Origin: Streptacidiphilus pinicola
GTDB taxonomy: Bacteria > Actinomycetota > Actinomycetes > Streptomycetales > Streptomycetaceae
Length of the DNA: 40,002 nt
Reading direction: 5' to 3'
Assembly (NCBI RefSeq): GCF_003258295.1
Contig: NZ_QKYN01000001.1
Span: 549-40,550, forward strand
The stretch's first letter is position 1; every line of letters starts with the position of its first letter. The notes below the pieces were generated by a model that ran no database searches, was not told where the DNA came from, and saw only the letters and a program-made list of their open reading frames with translations. Both the position numbers and the translations under genes were made by a program. Positions 17,823 to 26,463 of the stretch are shown in pieces.

Positions 17823-18317
17823 ATGAGCGAGCTGGTCGACCGGGTCGACGAGGAGGACCGCGTGCTGGGCGTGGTCGAGCGGGACGAGGCGATCCGGCAG
17901 GGCTGGCTGCACCGCGTGGCGACGACGGTCTGCAGCGCCCCGGACGGACGGATCCTGGTGCATCGGCGGCCGGACGACGACCGTCGCTTCCCGGGGCAGC
18001 TCAACTGGCTGCTGGGCGGCGCGGCGAACGCCGGGGAGTCGTACGAGGAGGCCGCCGCGCGGGAGCTCGCGGAGGAGCTCGGGGTGCGTCTGCGACCGCG
18101 CCTGGTGCTCACCTTCCGCTGTGCGGGCGTGATCAGCCCCTACTGGCTGGGCGTGCACGAGGTGGTCGTCACCGGCCCGATCCGGCCCGATCCGGCGGAG
18201 ATCGCCTGGCACGCCTGGGTCACCGAGGCGGAGCTGGCCGAGCTGGTCCGCGAGGAGGACTTCCTGCCCGACGGACGGGACGCGTACGAGCGCTACCAAG
18301 CTCACGGGCGGGCGTAG
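17823..18317 (+). CDS. Nudix hydrolase
   Basis: The 164-residue protein carries a complete Nudix box (GAANAGE, seven residues, RELAEELGV), fitting Gx5Ex7REUxEExGU. The opening ELVDRVDEEDRVLGVVERDEAIRQGWLHR and the WLHRVATTVC segment resemble the IPP-isomerase-like/YfcD branch of Nudix proteins. The substrate cannot be named; a nucleoside-diphosphate derivative or isoprenoid-like diphosphate is possible. The start ATG follows the SMI1-like stop after a single base. The 3' end overlaps the convergent NlpC/P60 gene by 16 bases. Confidence 0.85.
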   Translation: MSELVDRVDEEDRVLGVVERDEAIRQGWLHRVATTVCSAPDGRILVHRRPDDDRRFPGQLNWLLGGAANAGESYEEAAARELAEELGVRLRPRLVLTFRCAGVISPYWLGVHEVVVTGPIRPDPAEIAWHAWVTEAELAELVREEDFLPDGRDAYERYQAHGRA

Positions 18318-19495
18318 AAGTCCGGGGTGCCCATGATCCAGAGGGAGGCCGTCTTCACGACGTCGCCGGTGCGGGGGGCCTCGATGATGGAGTCGTCGCC
18401 GGTGTAGAGGGCGACGTGGTAGATGCCCTGAGGGCTGCCGTCGTGGGACCAGAAGACGAGGTCACCCGGCTGGAGCTGACGGTAGGTCAACGGGTGGGAG
18501 TCCGCGTACTGGTCCGCGGCGAAGTGGGGCAGCTCCACGCCGGCCCGCTGCCAGGCACGCATGGTCAGGCCGGAGCAGTCGTAGTTCTGCGGCCCTGCCC
18601 CGCCCCACACGTACGGGAGGCCGAGCGCCGAGCGGGCGAAGGCCAGCACGTTGCGGATGTCCCCCGGCCTCGGCGCGGGGGGCGCGGGCGGCGCGGAGGC
18701 CTGCTGCTTGGCCAGCGCCACCAGCCTGGCCGCCTGCGCGGCCAGGGCCTGGGCGCGGGCCTCGGTCAGCTGGAGCGCGACCTGCTGGGCCGAGGCCAGA
18801 CCGGACAGCAGCGTGGTGTGCTGCGCGTCCAGGGCGGCCACCTGCGCCTGCTGCGCCGCCAACTGCTGCTGGGCGTCGGTCCGGGCGGCCGCCACCTTCG
18901 CCGTCGCGGCGGCGGCCGCGGTGCTCGCCTGCCGGGCCGCCGCGTCCGCGCCCCGCGCGGCGGCTGCCGTCGCGGCGGCCTGCTGCAGGGCCTGCCGTGC
19001 CTGCTCGGACACGCCCTGCGCGGCCTCCGCCGCGAGCTCCGCGGCGTGCGGGTCCCTGGCGGCGAGGAGGCCCGCGAAGCCGGCCAGCAGGGGCGGGCCG
19101 CCGTCGCTGTACTGCTCTGCGGCCAGCTGCCCCACCGCGTCGCGCGCCGCCCGCTCGGCGGTGTCCGCGCCGCGGGCGGCGACGGAGGTCGCCGCGGCCT
19201 TCGCGGCGGCGCGCTGCTGCGCCACCATGGCCCCGTTGTACGCCTCAACGGCGGTCTCCACCCGCACGTCCATCGCCGCCTCGGCGCTCTGCGCCAGGGC
19301 GAGCTGCCCCTCGACGGCGGTCACCCGCGCCCCCGCCGCCCGCGCGGCGGCCTGTGCGGCCGCGACCTCTCCCACCGAGGGTCCACCGGGCCCGTTGTCG
19401 GCGGCGGCCTCCGGCACGGCGAGCCCACCCATGAGCAGGACGGTCACAGCGGCGAGTGCGGCGGTGCGGCGGTTCACACTCCCCAGTCTGGCCAC
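18302..19495 (-). CDS. Secreted NlpC/P60 peptidoglycan endopeptidase with coiled-coil region
   Basis: The 397-residue protein has a signal peptide (about 1-32, AAVTVLLMGGLAVPEAAA with an A-x-A site), an Ala/Gln-rich coiled-coil region (about 40-265), and a C-terminal NlpC/P60 domain (about 280-397). YDCSGLTMRAW gives the catalytic Cys307 and GIYHVALY gives His360. The domain cleaves peptide stems of peptidoglycan; the coiled coil may gate activity, as in RipA-type enzymes. A GTG start at 19495 is used; a second GTG at codon 7 (19477) has GGGGAG almost adjacent and is possible. It is downstream of the membrane protein on the same strand. Confidence 0.9.
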   Translation of the reverse strand: MARLGSVNRRTAALAAVTVLLMGGLAVPEAAADNGPGGPSVGEVAAAQAAARAAGARVTAVEGQLALAQSAEAAMDVRVETAVEAYNGAMVAQQRAAAKAAATSVAARGADTAERAARDAVGQLAAEQYSDGGPPLLAGFAGLLAARDPHAAELAAEAAQGVSEQARQALQQAAATAAAARGADAAARQASTAAAAATAKVAAARTDAQQQLAAQQAQVAALDAQHTTLLSGLASAQQVALQLTEARAQALAAQAARLVALAKQQASAPPAPPAPRPGDIRNVLAFARSALGLPYVWGGAGPQNYDCSGLTMRAWQRAGVELPHFAADQYADSHPLTYRQLQPGDLVFWSHDGSPQGIYHVALYTGDDSIIEAPRTGDVVKTASLWIMGTPDFYARP

Positions 19496-19547
19496 CCGTC
19501 AGAAACTCGCACCGCAGGGAGGTCCACCCGGGTGATGGACTGTCAGG

Positions 19548-20570
19548 TCAGAGGTGGCCGCGCGGGCGGCCTGCCGCCACGGAGCGGCGCCGCCGCGCCG
19601 CGGCGCGGCGGCGGGCGGACTCGGCGGTGCCGGTGACCGGCTTGGGGCTGTGCTTCGCGGCCAGACGGTTGAGGCGGGCGAGCTTCTGGACGCGGGTCTG
19701 GTCCAACGGGGCGTAGACGGCGTGTTCGAGGCGGGCGGCGACGCGGTGAGCCCAGCGCTCCGCGAAGAGGTGGGCGCGGGAGGGCGTCTGGCCGGCCGGC
19801 GTCGGGGAGCCGGCGATGAGGTCGAAGAACCAGGTGCGCGCGGCGTCCGCACGCTGGTGCCACCGCGCCTCCCGGCGCCTCGCGCGCGCGTACTTGCGGG
19901 GGCGGCGGGTATACCGCCAGCGCGCCCAGGGGCTACGCGGACGCGCCAGGCGGACGGCGGAGATCCAGGACAGGCCCGGGACCATGATCCCGAGCATGCC
20001 GCTCCAGAACTTGCCCTTGAGCAGCGCCACGACGGTGAAGCAGGCGTTGACGGAGATGACCCCGATCGCGCCCCAGCGGACCTGCGTGCCGGGGCTGACG
20101 CCGAGTGGCAGGTAGCCGACGAGCAGCAGGCCCGCGAAGAGGATGCCGATGATCACCGCGTCGACGGACTTGCGGCCCTGCTCGCTCCAGTAGACGTCCT
20201 CCAGGTGCAGCAGCAGCGCGAACTCGTCCAGCACCAGGCCGCAGCCGATGCCGAAGAGCAGCCCGGCCGCGTCGATCCACGGGTGGGTGCCATCCGTCGC
20301 GAACACGGTGAACCCGGCGACCAGCAGGAAGAAGACACCGAAGACCACGTGGTGGATGTGCAGTCCGCCGGGGGTGATGTTGCCGGGCCACCACTTCACG
20401 CCGCGCCGGATCATCCGCACGCTGAACCGGATGAACAGGAACGACCCGATGAACCCGACCAGCAGCAGGAAGAGCGGCTGCTTGCCCGGGTCCTGGATGT
20501 GGTGCACGTAGTAGCCCCAGCCGGGGCCGCGCATCCAGTGGTCGCGCGCCGACACCGCGAGGCCCGGCAT
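19548..20570 (-). CDS. Multi-pass membrane protein with basic C-terminal tail, unknown function
   Basis: The 340-residue protein has about five to six membrane segments in its first 210 residues, including LFLLLVGFIGSFLFIRFSV, HHVVFGVFFLLVAGFTVFA, AAGLLFGIGCGLVLDEFALLLH and VIIGILFAGLLLVGYLPLG. Conserved-looking polar residues lie within the membrane part (GLHIHHVVFG, LDEFALLLHLEDVYW), suggesting ligand or metal binding. The last 120 residues are strongly Arg/Lys-rich and probably cytoplasmic. The start shares a base with the thrE-family stop (TGATG), so the two are coupled and the protein may assist that exporter. Confidence 0.75.
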   Translation of the reverse strand: MPGLAVSARDHWMRGPGWGYYVHHIQDPGKQPLFLLLVGFIGSFLFIRFSVRMIRRGVKWWPGNITPGGLHIHHVVFGVFFLLVAGFTVFATDGTHPWIDAAGLLFGIGCGLVLDEFALLLHLEDVYWSEQGRKSVDAVIIGILFAGLLLVGYLPLGVSPGTQVRWGAIGVISVNACFTVVALLKGKFWSGMLGIMVPGLSWISAVRLARPRSPWARWRYTRRPRKYARARRREARWHQRADAARTWFFDLIAGSPTPAGQTPSRAHLFAERWAHRVAARLEHAVYAPLDQTRVQKLARLNRLAAKHSPKPVTGTAESARRRAAARRRRSVAAGRPRGHL

Positions 20571-22264
20571 CAGAAGCCTCGGGTGCGCTTGGCCGCGCCG
20601 CGGGTCTGCTTGGGGCCGCTGCCCGGAATCTTCAGGAAGAGCCGGGCCAGCTCACCGCCGAGGTTGACGCCGACGGCCAGCGCGAGCGCCAGCGCCGCCG
20701 CGCGGATGACCGAGAGCAGGCCGGGGATCGGCTCGTTCTGAGTGAAGGAGAGCAGGCCGAGGTAGATCACCGAACCTGGCAGCAGCGAGCCCAGCGCCGC
20801 CGTGACGTACGGGAGCGAGGACGCGTAGCGGTAGCGGGAAGCGAGCTGGCCGAAGAGGCCGATCAGGGTGGCCGCCACCGCCGTGGCCACGATCGCGGAG
20901 ATCCCGGCCTGGCGCAGCACCGCGAAGGTGGTCCAACCGACGCCGCCCAGCAGGGTGACCACCGGCAGCACCTGACGCGAGGTCTGCAGCAGGATGGCGA
21001 AGCAGAGCGTCAGCGCCAGCGAGGCCGGGAGCTGGATCAGCGGCGCGGACTGCTGCGCGAAGGTCTGCTCCGGGTGCAGGCTCGCGCCGAAGTTGACGCC
21101 GATGTAGAGCACCAGCGTCACCCCGAGCACGATGCCGACGACCAGGTAGAGCACCTCCAGCAGGCGCGCCGCCGCGGTGATGTAGAAGCCGGTCAGGCCG
21201 TCGGCGACGGCGGCGACCAGGGCGCGGCCGGGCAGCAGCGCGTACAGGCCGCCGGTGATCACCACGGAGCCGCGCAGGTCGGAGCCGATCAGGGTGAGAC
21301 CGACGCCGAGGCCGGCCGCCGGGGTGGCCGCGACCACGAACTGGTAGAACTCCGGCAGCCCGCGGGTGGAGATCAGCCAGGCCAGCCGGTCGCCGATGAC
21401 GGAGGCGACGAAGGCGCAGAGCAGCACCAGCCAGGCCTGGGCGTCGGCCTTGCCGCCGACCAGCATCGTGGCCGCGCCGGCCAGCGCGCCGGTGGCGAGC
21501 GAGAGCACCCAGGTCGGGTAGGGGTGCCGGTTGCGGCGGATCTCGGCGAGCCGGCCGTAGGCCTCCTCGACGCCGACCTTCTCGGACGTTATGTCCGCGA
21601 CCAGCCGGTAGACCGAGGCGAGCCGGGTGTAGTCGGAGCCGCGTCGTCGCACCACCCGGGTCGAGGTGATCGGCGGCTCGACCAGCGAGGGCTGGTAGGT
21701 GATGGCGATCAGCGTGAAGGTGACCTGCGGCTCGCAGCGGTCCAGACCGAGCGCGTGGGAGACGCCCAGCATCGCCGCCTCGACGTCCTCGGCGGCCTCG
21801 CCGCTGGCCAGCAGCAGCTCGCCGATACGCAGCGTCAGGTCGAGCACGCGGGCGATCTTGGGGCCGGTGGCCTCGGTGACGCGCTCCTCGGACTCGGTGC
21901 GCTCGAAGGCGGGCCGCTCGGACATGGGCGTGCGCAGCAGGGTGCGCATCCGGTCGGGCCAGGGCGCCTCGCCGGGCCCGCCGCGCCGCAGGTCGCGGCG
22001 GAGCGCCTCGACCGGGATCCCGAGCGTCGGGGTGTAGCCGAAGTGCGCCCAGTCCTCGTCGGAGGCTGCCTCATCGTCGGCGGGCTCCTCCTGCGCCTCC
22101 AGGGAGGCGGGTGTGGTGCCGACCGGCTCGGTCGGGCCGAGCAGCCCCGGGGTGACCGTCCGCCCCTCCCCCGCGCTCTCCTCCGGCTGCCCATGCTCCT
22201 GCGGCTGGAGAGCCTCGTCCGGCTCCTTGTCCTCCGGCTCTCCTGGCCGTACGCCCTCGGGCAC
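20570..22264 (-). CDS. ThrE-family threonine/serine exporter-like membrane protein
   Basis: The 564-residue protein combines an N-terminal ThrE domain (about residues 135-370) with a ThrE_2-like membrane domain (about 390-540); together about ten helices. LLLASGEAAEDVEAAMLGVSHALGL, VTFTLIAITYQPSL and the later LLPGRALVAAVADGLTGFYITAAARLLE are typical. Known members export threonine and serine. Residues 1-75 form an acidic, Pro/Glu-rich extension without predicted structure. The GTG start at 22264 has GAGGGGAG about eight bases upstream. Actual substrates may differ from threonine. Confidence 0.85.
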   Translation of the reverse strand: MPEGVRPGEPEDKEPDEALQPQEHGQPEESAGEGRTVTPGLLGPTEPVGTTPASLEAQEEPADDEAASDEDWAHFGYTPTLGIPVEALRRDLRRGGPGEAPWPDRMRTLLRTPMSERPAFERTESEERVTEATGPKIARVLDLTLRIGELLLASGEAAEDVEAAMLGVSHALGLDRCEPQVTFTLIAITYQPSLVEPPITSTRVVRRRGSDYTRLASVYRLVADITSEKVGVEEAYGRLAEIRRNRHPYPTWVLSLATGALAGAATMLVGGKADAQAWLVLLCAFVASVIGDRLAWLISTRGLPEFYQFVVAATPAAGLGVGLTLIGSDLRGSVVITGGLYALLPGRALVAAVADGLTGFYITAAARLLEVLYLVVGIVLGVTLVLYIGVNFGASLHPEQTFAQQSAPLIQLPASLALTLCFAILLQTSRQVLPVVTLLGGVGWTTFAVLRQAGISAIVATAVAATLIGLFGQLASRYRYASSLPYVTAALGSLLPGSVIYLGLLSFTQNEPIPGLLSVIRAAALALALAVGVNLGGELARLFLKIPGSGPKQTRGAAKRTRGF

Positions 22265-22344
22265 CTACCGCTCCCCTCGTACATCTGGCACTTACCTTGC
22301 CTGATCACGAGGAGAGACGCCTACTCCGGGTGTTCCGGGACGGC

Positions 22345-23676
22345 TCAGGCGGACAGCAGTCCGCGGCCGAGCCAGTCGGAATCGTCCTTGACGCCCGGCA
22401 GGGCGAAGAAGTAGCCGCCGCCGGTCGGCGAGATGTAGTCGACCAGCGGCTCGTCGATGAGCCGGGTCTGGGTGGCCTCGAACTGCCGGACCACGTCCTG
22501 CTGGTAGCAGCAGAACGCGAGGCCCATGTCGAGGTTGCCGACGTTGTCGACGCCCCGGTCGTAGTTGAAGCCGCGGCGCAGGATCCGGGAGTCGTCCGTC
22601 TTCGCCGTGCGCGGGTTGGCCAGCCGGATGTGGGCGTCCAGCGGGATCGCGTTGCCCTGCGGGTCCTTGGCGTAGTCGGGGACGTCGGTCTCGTTCGCGC
22701 CGTCCAGCGGGGCGCCGGTGTCCTTGCGGCGGCCGAACATCTTCTCCTGCTCGGTGAGCGAGACGCGGTCCCAGAACTCGACGAGCATCCGGATGATCCG
22801 GATCACCTGGTAGCTGCCGCCGACCGCCCAGGCCGGCTCACCGGCGCCGGGCCGCACCCAGACCAGGTGGTCCATCTCGCGGCCGGAGGCCACGTCGGGG
22901 TTGGCGATGCCGTCCTTGAAGCCGAGCAGGTTGCGCTGTGCCCCGGTGGGGCGCGGCGTGGACTGGAAGCCGTCAATGCGCCACTTGACCTGCATCAGGC
23001 CGCGGGTGTGCTTGGCGATGTCGCGCATGGCGTGCAGCACGGTGTCCTGACGCGAGGCGCAGATCTGCAGGCTCAGGTCGCCGTGGCACTCGGCCGGGTT
23101 CAGGTTGTCGTTGGGGAAGGTCCGCATCGGCGTCAGCTTGGCCGGGCGCTGCTTGGCCAGGCCGAAGCGGTCGTCGAAGAGCGACGCGCCGACGCCCACG
23201 GTGACGGTCAGGTCGTCGGCGGGGACGACCGGGCCGAGGATGCCGTTGTCTGAGGGCGGCGCGCCGACGCCGAGGTCCGGCGGGGTTCCGCCGGAGGTGA
23301 GGAAGCGGATCCGGTCGGTGAGGGTCCGGAAGAGCTTCTCCAGCCCGGCCTTGTCCTCGGCGATGACGGTCAGCGACAGGAACGCCGCGAAGGCGGGCGC
23401 GGCGGTGGTGATGCCCGCCTGGTGCGTGCCGTGGAAGGCGACGGTGCCGCTGCTGAAGTCGCTCGACGGGTCGGCGGCGGCCGGGGTGGCGGCGGCACCG
23501 GTCAGCGACAGCGCGCCCCCGGCGATCGCGGCGCCGGCCGCGCCCGCGCCGAGCGCGGTCTTGACGAAGCTGCGACGGGAGGAGCCGGGACGGTCGCCGC
23601 TGCCGTAGCCGAACGGGCAGGAGCCGGTCCCGGCCTGGTGATCAGTCACAGTCTGGTGGTCGGTCACGTCGGTCAT
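22345..23676 (-). CDS. efeB: EfeB, Tat-exported DyP-type heme peroxidase
   Basis: EfeB is the deferrochelatase/peroxidase partner of the EfeUO ferrous iron importer. The 443-residue protein starts with a Tat signal (SRRSFVK, twin arginines 34-35) followed by a hydrophobic Ala/Gly stretch. The DyP motif GFKDG is at 252-256 and the proximal heme ligand is probably His349 in [10 protein letters not shown]. The MTDVTDHQ start at 23676 shares its first base with the upstream efeUO stop (TGATG), so it is translationally coupled and controlled by the same iron box. Confidence 0.94.
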   Translation of the reverse strand: MTDVTDHQTVTDHQAGTGSCPFGYGSGDRPGSSRRSFVKTALGAGAAGAAIAGGALSLTGAAATPAAADPSSDFSSGTVAFHGTHQAGITTAAPAFAAFLSLTVIAEDKAGLEKLFRTLTDRIRFLTSGGTPPDLGVGAPPSDNGILGPVVPADDLTVTVGVGASLFDDRFGLAKQRPAKLTPMRTFPNDNLNPAECHGDLSLQICASRQDTVLHAMRDIAKHTRGLMQVKWRIDGFQSTPRPTGAQRNLLGFKDGIANPDVASGREMDHLVWVRPGAGEPAWAVGGSYQVIRIIRMLVEFWDRVSLTEQEKMFGRRKDTGAPLDGANETDVPDYAKDPQGNAIPLDAHIRLANPRTAKTDDSRILRRGFNYDRGVDNVGNLDMGLAFCCYQQDVVRQFEATQTRLIDEPLVDYISPTGGGYFFALPGVKDDSDWLGRGLLSA

Positions 23677-25715
23677 CAGGCGGACTTCCGGATCTCGAGC
23701 AGGTCGGGAATGGGCGAGAGGTCTTCGAGCAGCTGGCCCAGCGAGCCGTTGAGCTGCGCCCGCAGCGTCGGGTCGAGCTGCTGCACCGGCGTCCAGGAGC
23801 CGTCCGGGTGCTGCGCCTGCTTGAGCAGGCCCGAGAAGCGGGCCAGGTCGGCGTCGACGGTGCCGAGCAGGGCGGGGCTGCGCTTGGCGATCAGCGGGCG
23901 GAGCAGGGTCAGCAGCTCCTGGGTGCCCGCGACGTTGGCCTGCGCGGTGGCCAGATTGGTGCCGCTGCCCTCGTCGGTGTCGGCGGTGAGCTCGAACTGG
24001 AGGGTGTTCTCCAGGATCTCGTGGGTGCGCAGCGGCAGGTCCGACGGGTCGAAGTCCTGCGTCGGGAAGGCCTTGCGCAGGCCGGTGACGTCGGTGGCCA
24101 GCCGGTCGGCGACCGGTGCGAGTGTCGTGGCGGACTGCCCGTGCCACAGGCCGTACTCGACGCGGTGGAAGCCGTGGAAGTCCGGGTCGTTCACGCCCTG
24201 GGGCAGACCGTCGGCCCGGCCGTTGATGTTCTTGTCGAAGTCCTGGAAGGTGCCGTAGGCCGCGCCGAGGGAGGAGTACTGCAGGTGCGCGGTCAGCCAG
24301 TCCGCCTTGGCGGCGTTCAGGTCGCCCGTGTGCAGGTCGGCGGCAAGCTTGGCGGTCTGCGTCTGCAGCGTGGCGAGGCCCGCGTCGACGTAGCTCTTGT
24401 ACTGGGCCAGTGGCCCGGCCAGGTCCTGCTCGGAGACGGGCAGCACGGCGGCGACCGGGCCGCCGCCGGAGACGGTGACGGCCGCGGAGGTGACGGCCTT
24501 GCCGCCGGTCGGCACGCAGCGCCAGGCGTACTGGCCGGAGCCGAGGGTGGCGACCAGCGCCCGGGTGGTGCCGGGGGCCAGGCCCTCGATCTCGCCGTAG
24601 ACGGCGTTGGTGGTCGGGTTGACCAGGTAGACCTCGGAGGTCTGCGCGCCGGTGTTGTGCATCTGAAAGGTCTGCTGGCCCGGCTGCGGCGCGGTGAAGC
24701 CCTTGCCGCACTCGGTCGGCGAGACCGCGACCGTCGCGGCGGCGGCCTGCTTGCCGTCGGAGGAGACGATCACCACGGCCGCGACGACGGCCGGCACGGC
24801 GACCACGGCCGCGGGCACGACCCAGCGCCGGTTGCCACCCGCTTCGGAGGCCGCCACGGCCTCGGGCTTCGCCTCGGCCGGCTTCGGGGTCGCGACCGGT
24901 TCGGGCGCGTGCAGGCCGCGGACGAAGAGCGTCATCACGACGCCCAGGTAGACGACGTAGGCGACGACCTGGAGCCAGGTCATCTGCGTGGTGAGGTTGA
25001 GCACGCCCTGCACCAGCGTCGCGTACCAGGAGTTCTGGTCGATGCTGCCGCTCAGGTCCACCGCGTAGGCGGTGGCGCCGGGGAGGACGCCGCCCTCCTG
25101 GAGGTCGCGCAGGCCGTAGGCGAGGACGCCGGCCGCGATGACGATCAGTCCGACGCCGGTCCAGGTGAAGAACTTCGTCAGGTTGATCTTCAGGACCCGC
25201 CGGTACAGGCCCCAGCAGAGCACCGTCGCCAGCACCAGGCCGATGGCCGCGCCGATCAGCGGGCCGGTGGACTCGCCGGCGGTCTGCGCGGTGGTCCAGA
25301 TGAAGAGCGCCGTCTCCAGCCCCTCGCGGCCAACGGCCAGGAAGCTCGTCACGATCAGCATCCCGGAGCCCAAGGCCAGGGCCGCGGTCACCTTCTCCTT
25401 GATCTCTCCGGAGAGGTTGCGGGCGTTCTTGCGCATCCAGAACACCATGGCTGTGACGAAGGCCACCGCGATGACGCTGAGACAGCCCCCGAACGCCTCC
25501 TGCGCCTTGGCGGAGAGGTTCGCCGAGGTGAAGGTGAGGACGGCGCCGAAGCTGAACGAGAGTCCGATCGCGGCCAGGACGCCCGTCCAGACCTGTGGCA
25601 GTCGGCCCTTCTCGTCACCGCGGACGAGCGTGGCGACGAGGATGGAGACGACCAGTCCGGCCTCCAGCCCCTCCCGCAGCCCGATCAGGAAGCTGGGGAA
25701 CGCGTCGTTCCACAT
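23676..25715 (-). CDS. efeU-efeO: Fused EfeU-EfeO ferrous iron uptake protein
   Basis: This 679-residue chain joins two proteins that are usually separate. Residues 1-270 are an FTR1-family permease with seven membrane helices and two REGLE iron-binding motifs (14-18 and 130-134). A Pro/Ala-rich linker (270-295) leads to one extra helix (298-317), then a cupredoxin-like domain (about 325-415) with Cys336 and Cys400, and an M75 imelysin domain (about 425-675) with HRVE at 517-520. In E. coli EfeU and EfeO are encoded by separate genes. The helix would place the EfeO part outside, tethered to its permease. The ATG at 25715 is chosen because upstream codons encode a cysteine-rich non-homologous leader. 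Confidence 0.9.
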   Translation of the reverse strand: MWNDAFPSFLIGLREGLEAGLVVSILVATLVRGDEKGRLPQVWTGVLAAIGLSFSFGAVLTFTSANLSAKAQEAFGGCLSVIAVAFVTAMVFWMRKNARNLSGEIKEKVTAALALGSGMLIVTSFLAVGREGLETALFIWTTAQTAGESTGPLIGAAIGLVLATVLCWGLYRRVLKINLTKFFTWTGVGLIVIAAGVLAYGLRDLQEGGVLPGATAYAVDLSGSIDQNSWYATLVQGVLNLTTQMTWLQVVAYVVYLGVVMTLFVRGLHAPEPVATPKPAEAKPEAVAASEAGGNRRWVVPAAVVAVPAVVAAVVIVSSDGKQAAAATVAVSPTECGKGFTAPQPGQQTFQMHNTGAQTSEVYLVNPTTNAVYGEIEGLAPGTTRALVATLGSGQYAWRCVPTGGKAVTSAAVTVSGGGPVAAVLPVSEQDLAGPLAQYKSYVDAGLATLQTQTAKLAADLHTGDLNAAKADWLTAHLQYSSLGAAYGTFQDFDKNINGRADGLPQGVNDPDFHGFHRVEYGLWHGQSATTLAPVADRLATDVTGLRKAFPTQDFDPSDLPLRTHEILENTLQFELTADTDEGSGTNLATAQANVAGTQELLTLLRPLIAKRSPALLGTVDADLARFSGLLKQAQHPDGSWTPVQQLDPTLRAQLNGSLGQLLEDLSPIPDLLEIRKSA

Positions 25716-25788
25716 CCTTGGCCCCTTCCCCGGGGCCTTTCGCCCGGACGCACACGCACGGCAGCAGCAGCCGACCACCCCTTGGTGG

Positions 25789-25807
25789 TTAGCTTAGGCA
25801 TACCTTA
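25789..25807. promoter_or_regulatory. Iron box (DmdR/IdeR-type operator) upstream of the efe operon
   Basis: TTAGCTTAGGCATACCTTA matches the 19-bp actinobacterial iron box consensus (TTAGGTTAGGCTAACCTAA) at 15 of 19 positions and is itself nearly symmetrical. It lies 74 bases upstream of the efeUO start. The inference is iron-dependent repression by a DmdR1/IdeR-type regulator, not encoded in this window. Confidence 0.85.
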
Positions 25808-25820
25808 CTAGCGCCCTCAA

Positions 25821-25839
25821 GGGGCCCCGCCGGGGCCCC
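25821..25839 (-). terminator. GC hairpin insulating the secreted-protein gene from the efe promoter
   Basis: GGGGCCCCG and CGGGGCCCC form a near-perfect palindrome just after the stop of the small secreted-protein gene and just before the iron box. No T-run follows. It is a likely terminator for the minus-strand gene. Confidence 0.55.
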
Positions 25840-25855
25840 CTCGTCTCCGGGAGGA

Positions 25856-26263
25856 TCAGCGCACGTGGACGGTGACGGCCTGGGAGGTGCGGTCCACGAC
25901 GAAGCGCCCGTGGGTGTTGCGCGCGACGAGCTGGGCGCGGAAGGCCAGCGTCCCGGCACTGCCGGCGCGGACGCTCACGCGCAGCGTGCCCTCGGCGCCG
26001 CAGTCGACGGTCCGCCAGGAGCCGTGGCCCGCGCGCTCGTCCACGCACAGCCGGACGGGGTTGCCGCCGAAGTCGTCCGTGGCGCCCCGCGCGGTCAGTG
26101 CGACTCGCTGCCCCGCGGCGACGCTGCGCGCGTCGGCATGCAGGGTGATGGAGGACTTGGCGACGGCGGGCCCCGCGGTCGCGACGGCGAGTCCGGTGGC
26201 CGCCACGAGCGAGGCGGCCAGGACGGAGGAGGCGCGGCGGGCGAAGAGGCGTGGAGCTGACAT
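25856..26263 (-). CDS. Small secreted protein, unknown function
   Basis: The 135-residue protein has a signal peptide (residues 1-35, RRASSVLAASLVAATGLAVA..., probable cleavage after AVA) and a mature domain of about 100 residues rich in beta-strand-like alternation (LHADARSVAAGQRVALTARG, GTLAFRAQLVARN). Two cysteines, in LCVDER and VDCG, could form a disulfide. The pattern suggests an Ig-like or beta-sandwich domain, but no family is recognised. GAGGGA five bases upstream supports the ATG. A 20-bp perfect palindrome lies just upstream. Confidence 0.75.
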   Translation of the reverse strand: MSAPRLFARRASSVLAASLVAATGLAVATAGPAVAKSSITLHADARSVAAGQRVALTARGATDDFGGNPVRLCVDERAGHGSWRTVDCGAEGTLRVSVRAGSAGTLAFRAQLVARNTHGRFVVDRTSQAVTVHVR

Positions 26264-26283
26264 GACGATCCCTCGATCTGCCA

Positions 26284-26303
26284 CCAGCTGGTCGACCAGC
26301 TGG
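26284..26303. repeat. 20-bp perfect palindrome in the leader of the secreted-protein gene
   Basis: CCAGCTGGTC followed directly by GACCAGCTGG is a perfect self-complementary 20-mer, 20 bases upstream of the start at 26263. It could be an operator or a leader hairpin. It can also be read as the direct repeat CAGCTGGT-CGAC-CAGCTGGT. Confidence 0.7.
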
Positions 26304-26421
26304 GTCACGGGCCGTTGGTGCGCGTGCGACGAGACGCGCTCGGCGAGCTGAGAGTGGCAGATCCGCGGGGGCCGCTTCAACCGGCCGAAGGTCGGAGAAC
26401 GGGGGTTCGATCGGGGGTTTC

Positions 26422-26463
26422 GGATCGAGGAGGTGCCGGATCGAGGGGGCGCCGGATCGAGGG
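26422..26463. repeat. 16-bp tandem repeat after the OB-fold gene
   Basis: Units GGATCGAGGAGGTGCC, GGATCGAGGGGGCGCC and a partial GGATCGAGGG follow each other without gaps, ending exactly at the stop of the OB-fold gene. ATCGAGGGATCG recurs once near the downstream ribosome-binding site (about 26266-26277). The rest of the 200-base gap shows no gene. Confidence 0.75.

Noticed and set aside
22290-22312. Possible second iron box (AGGCAAGGTAAG on the minus strand) before the thrE-family gene
   Set aside because: Only one half resembles the consensus and the symmetry is poor, unlike the site at 25789.
26422-26463. CRISPR-like array
   Set aside because: Units are contiguous 16-mers without spacers and no cas genes are present.
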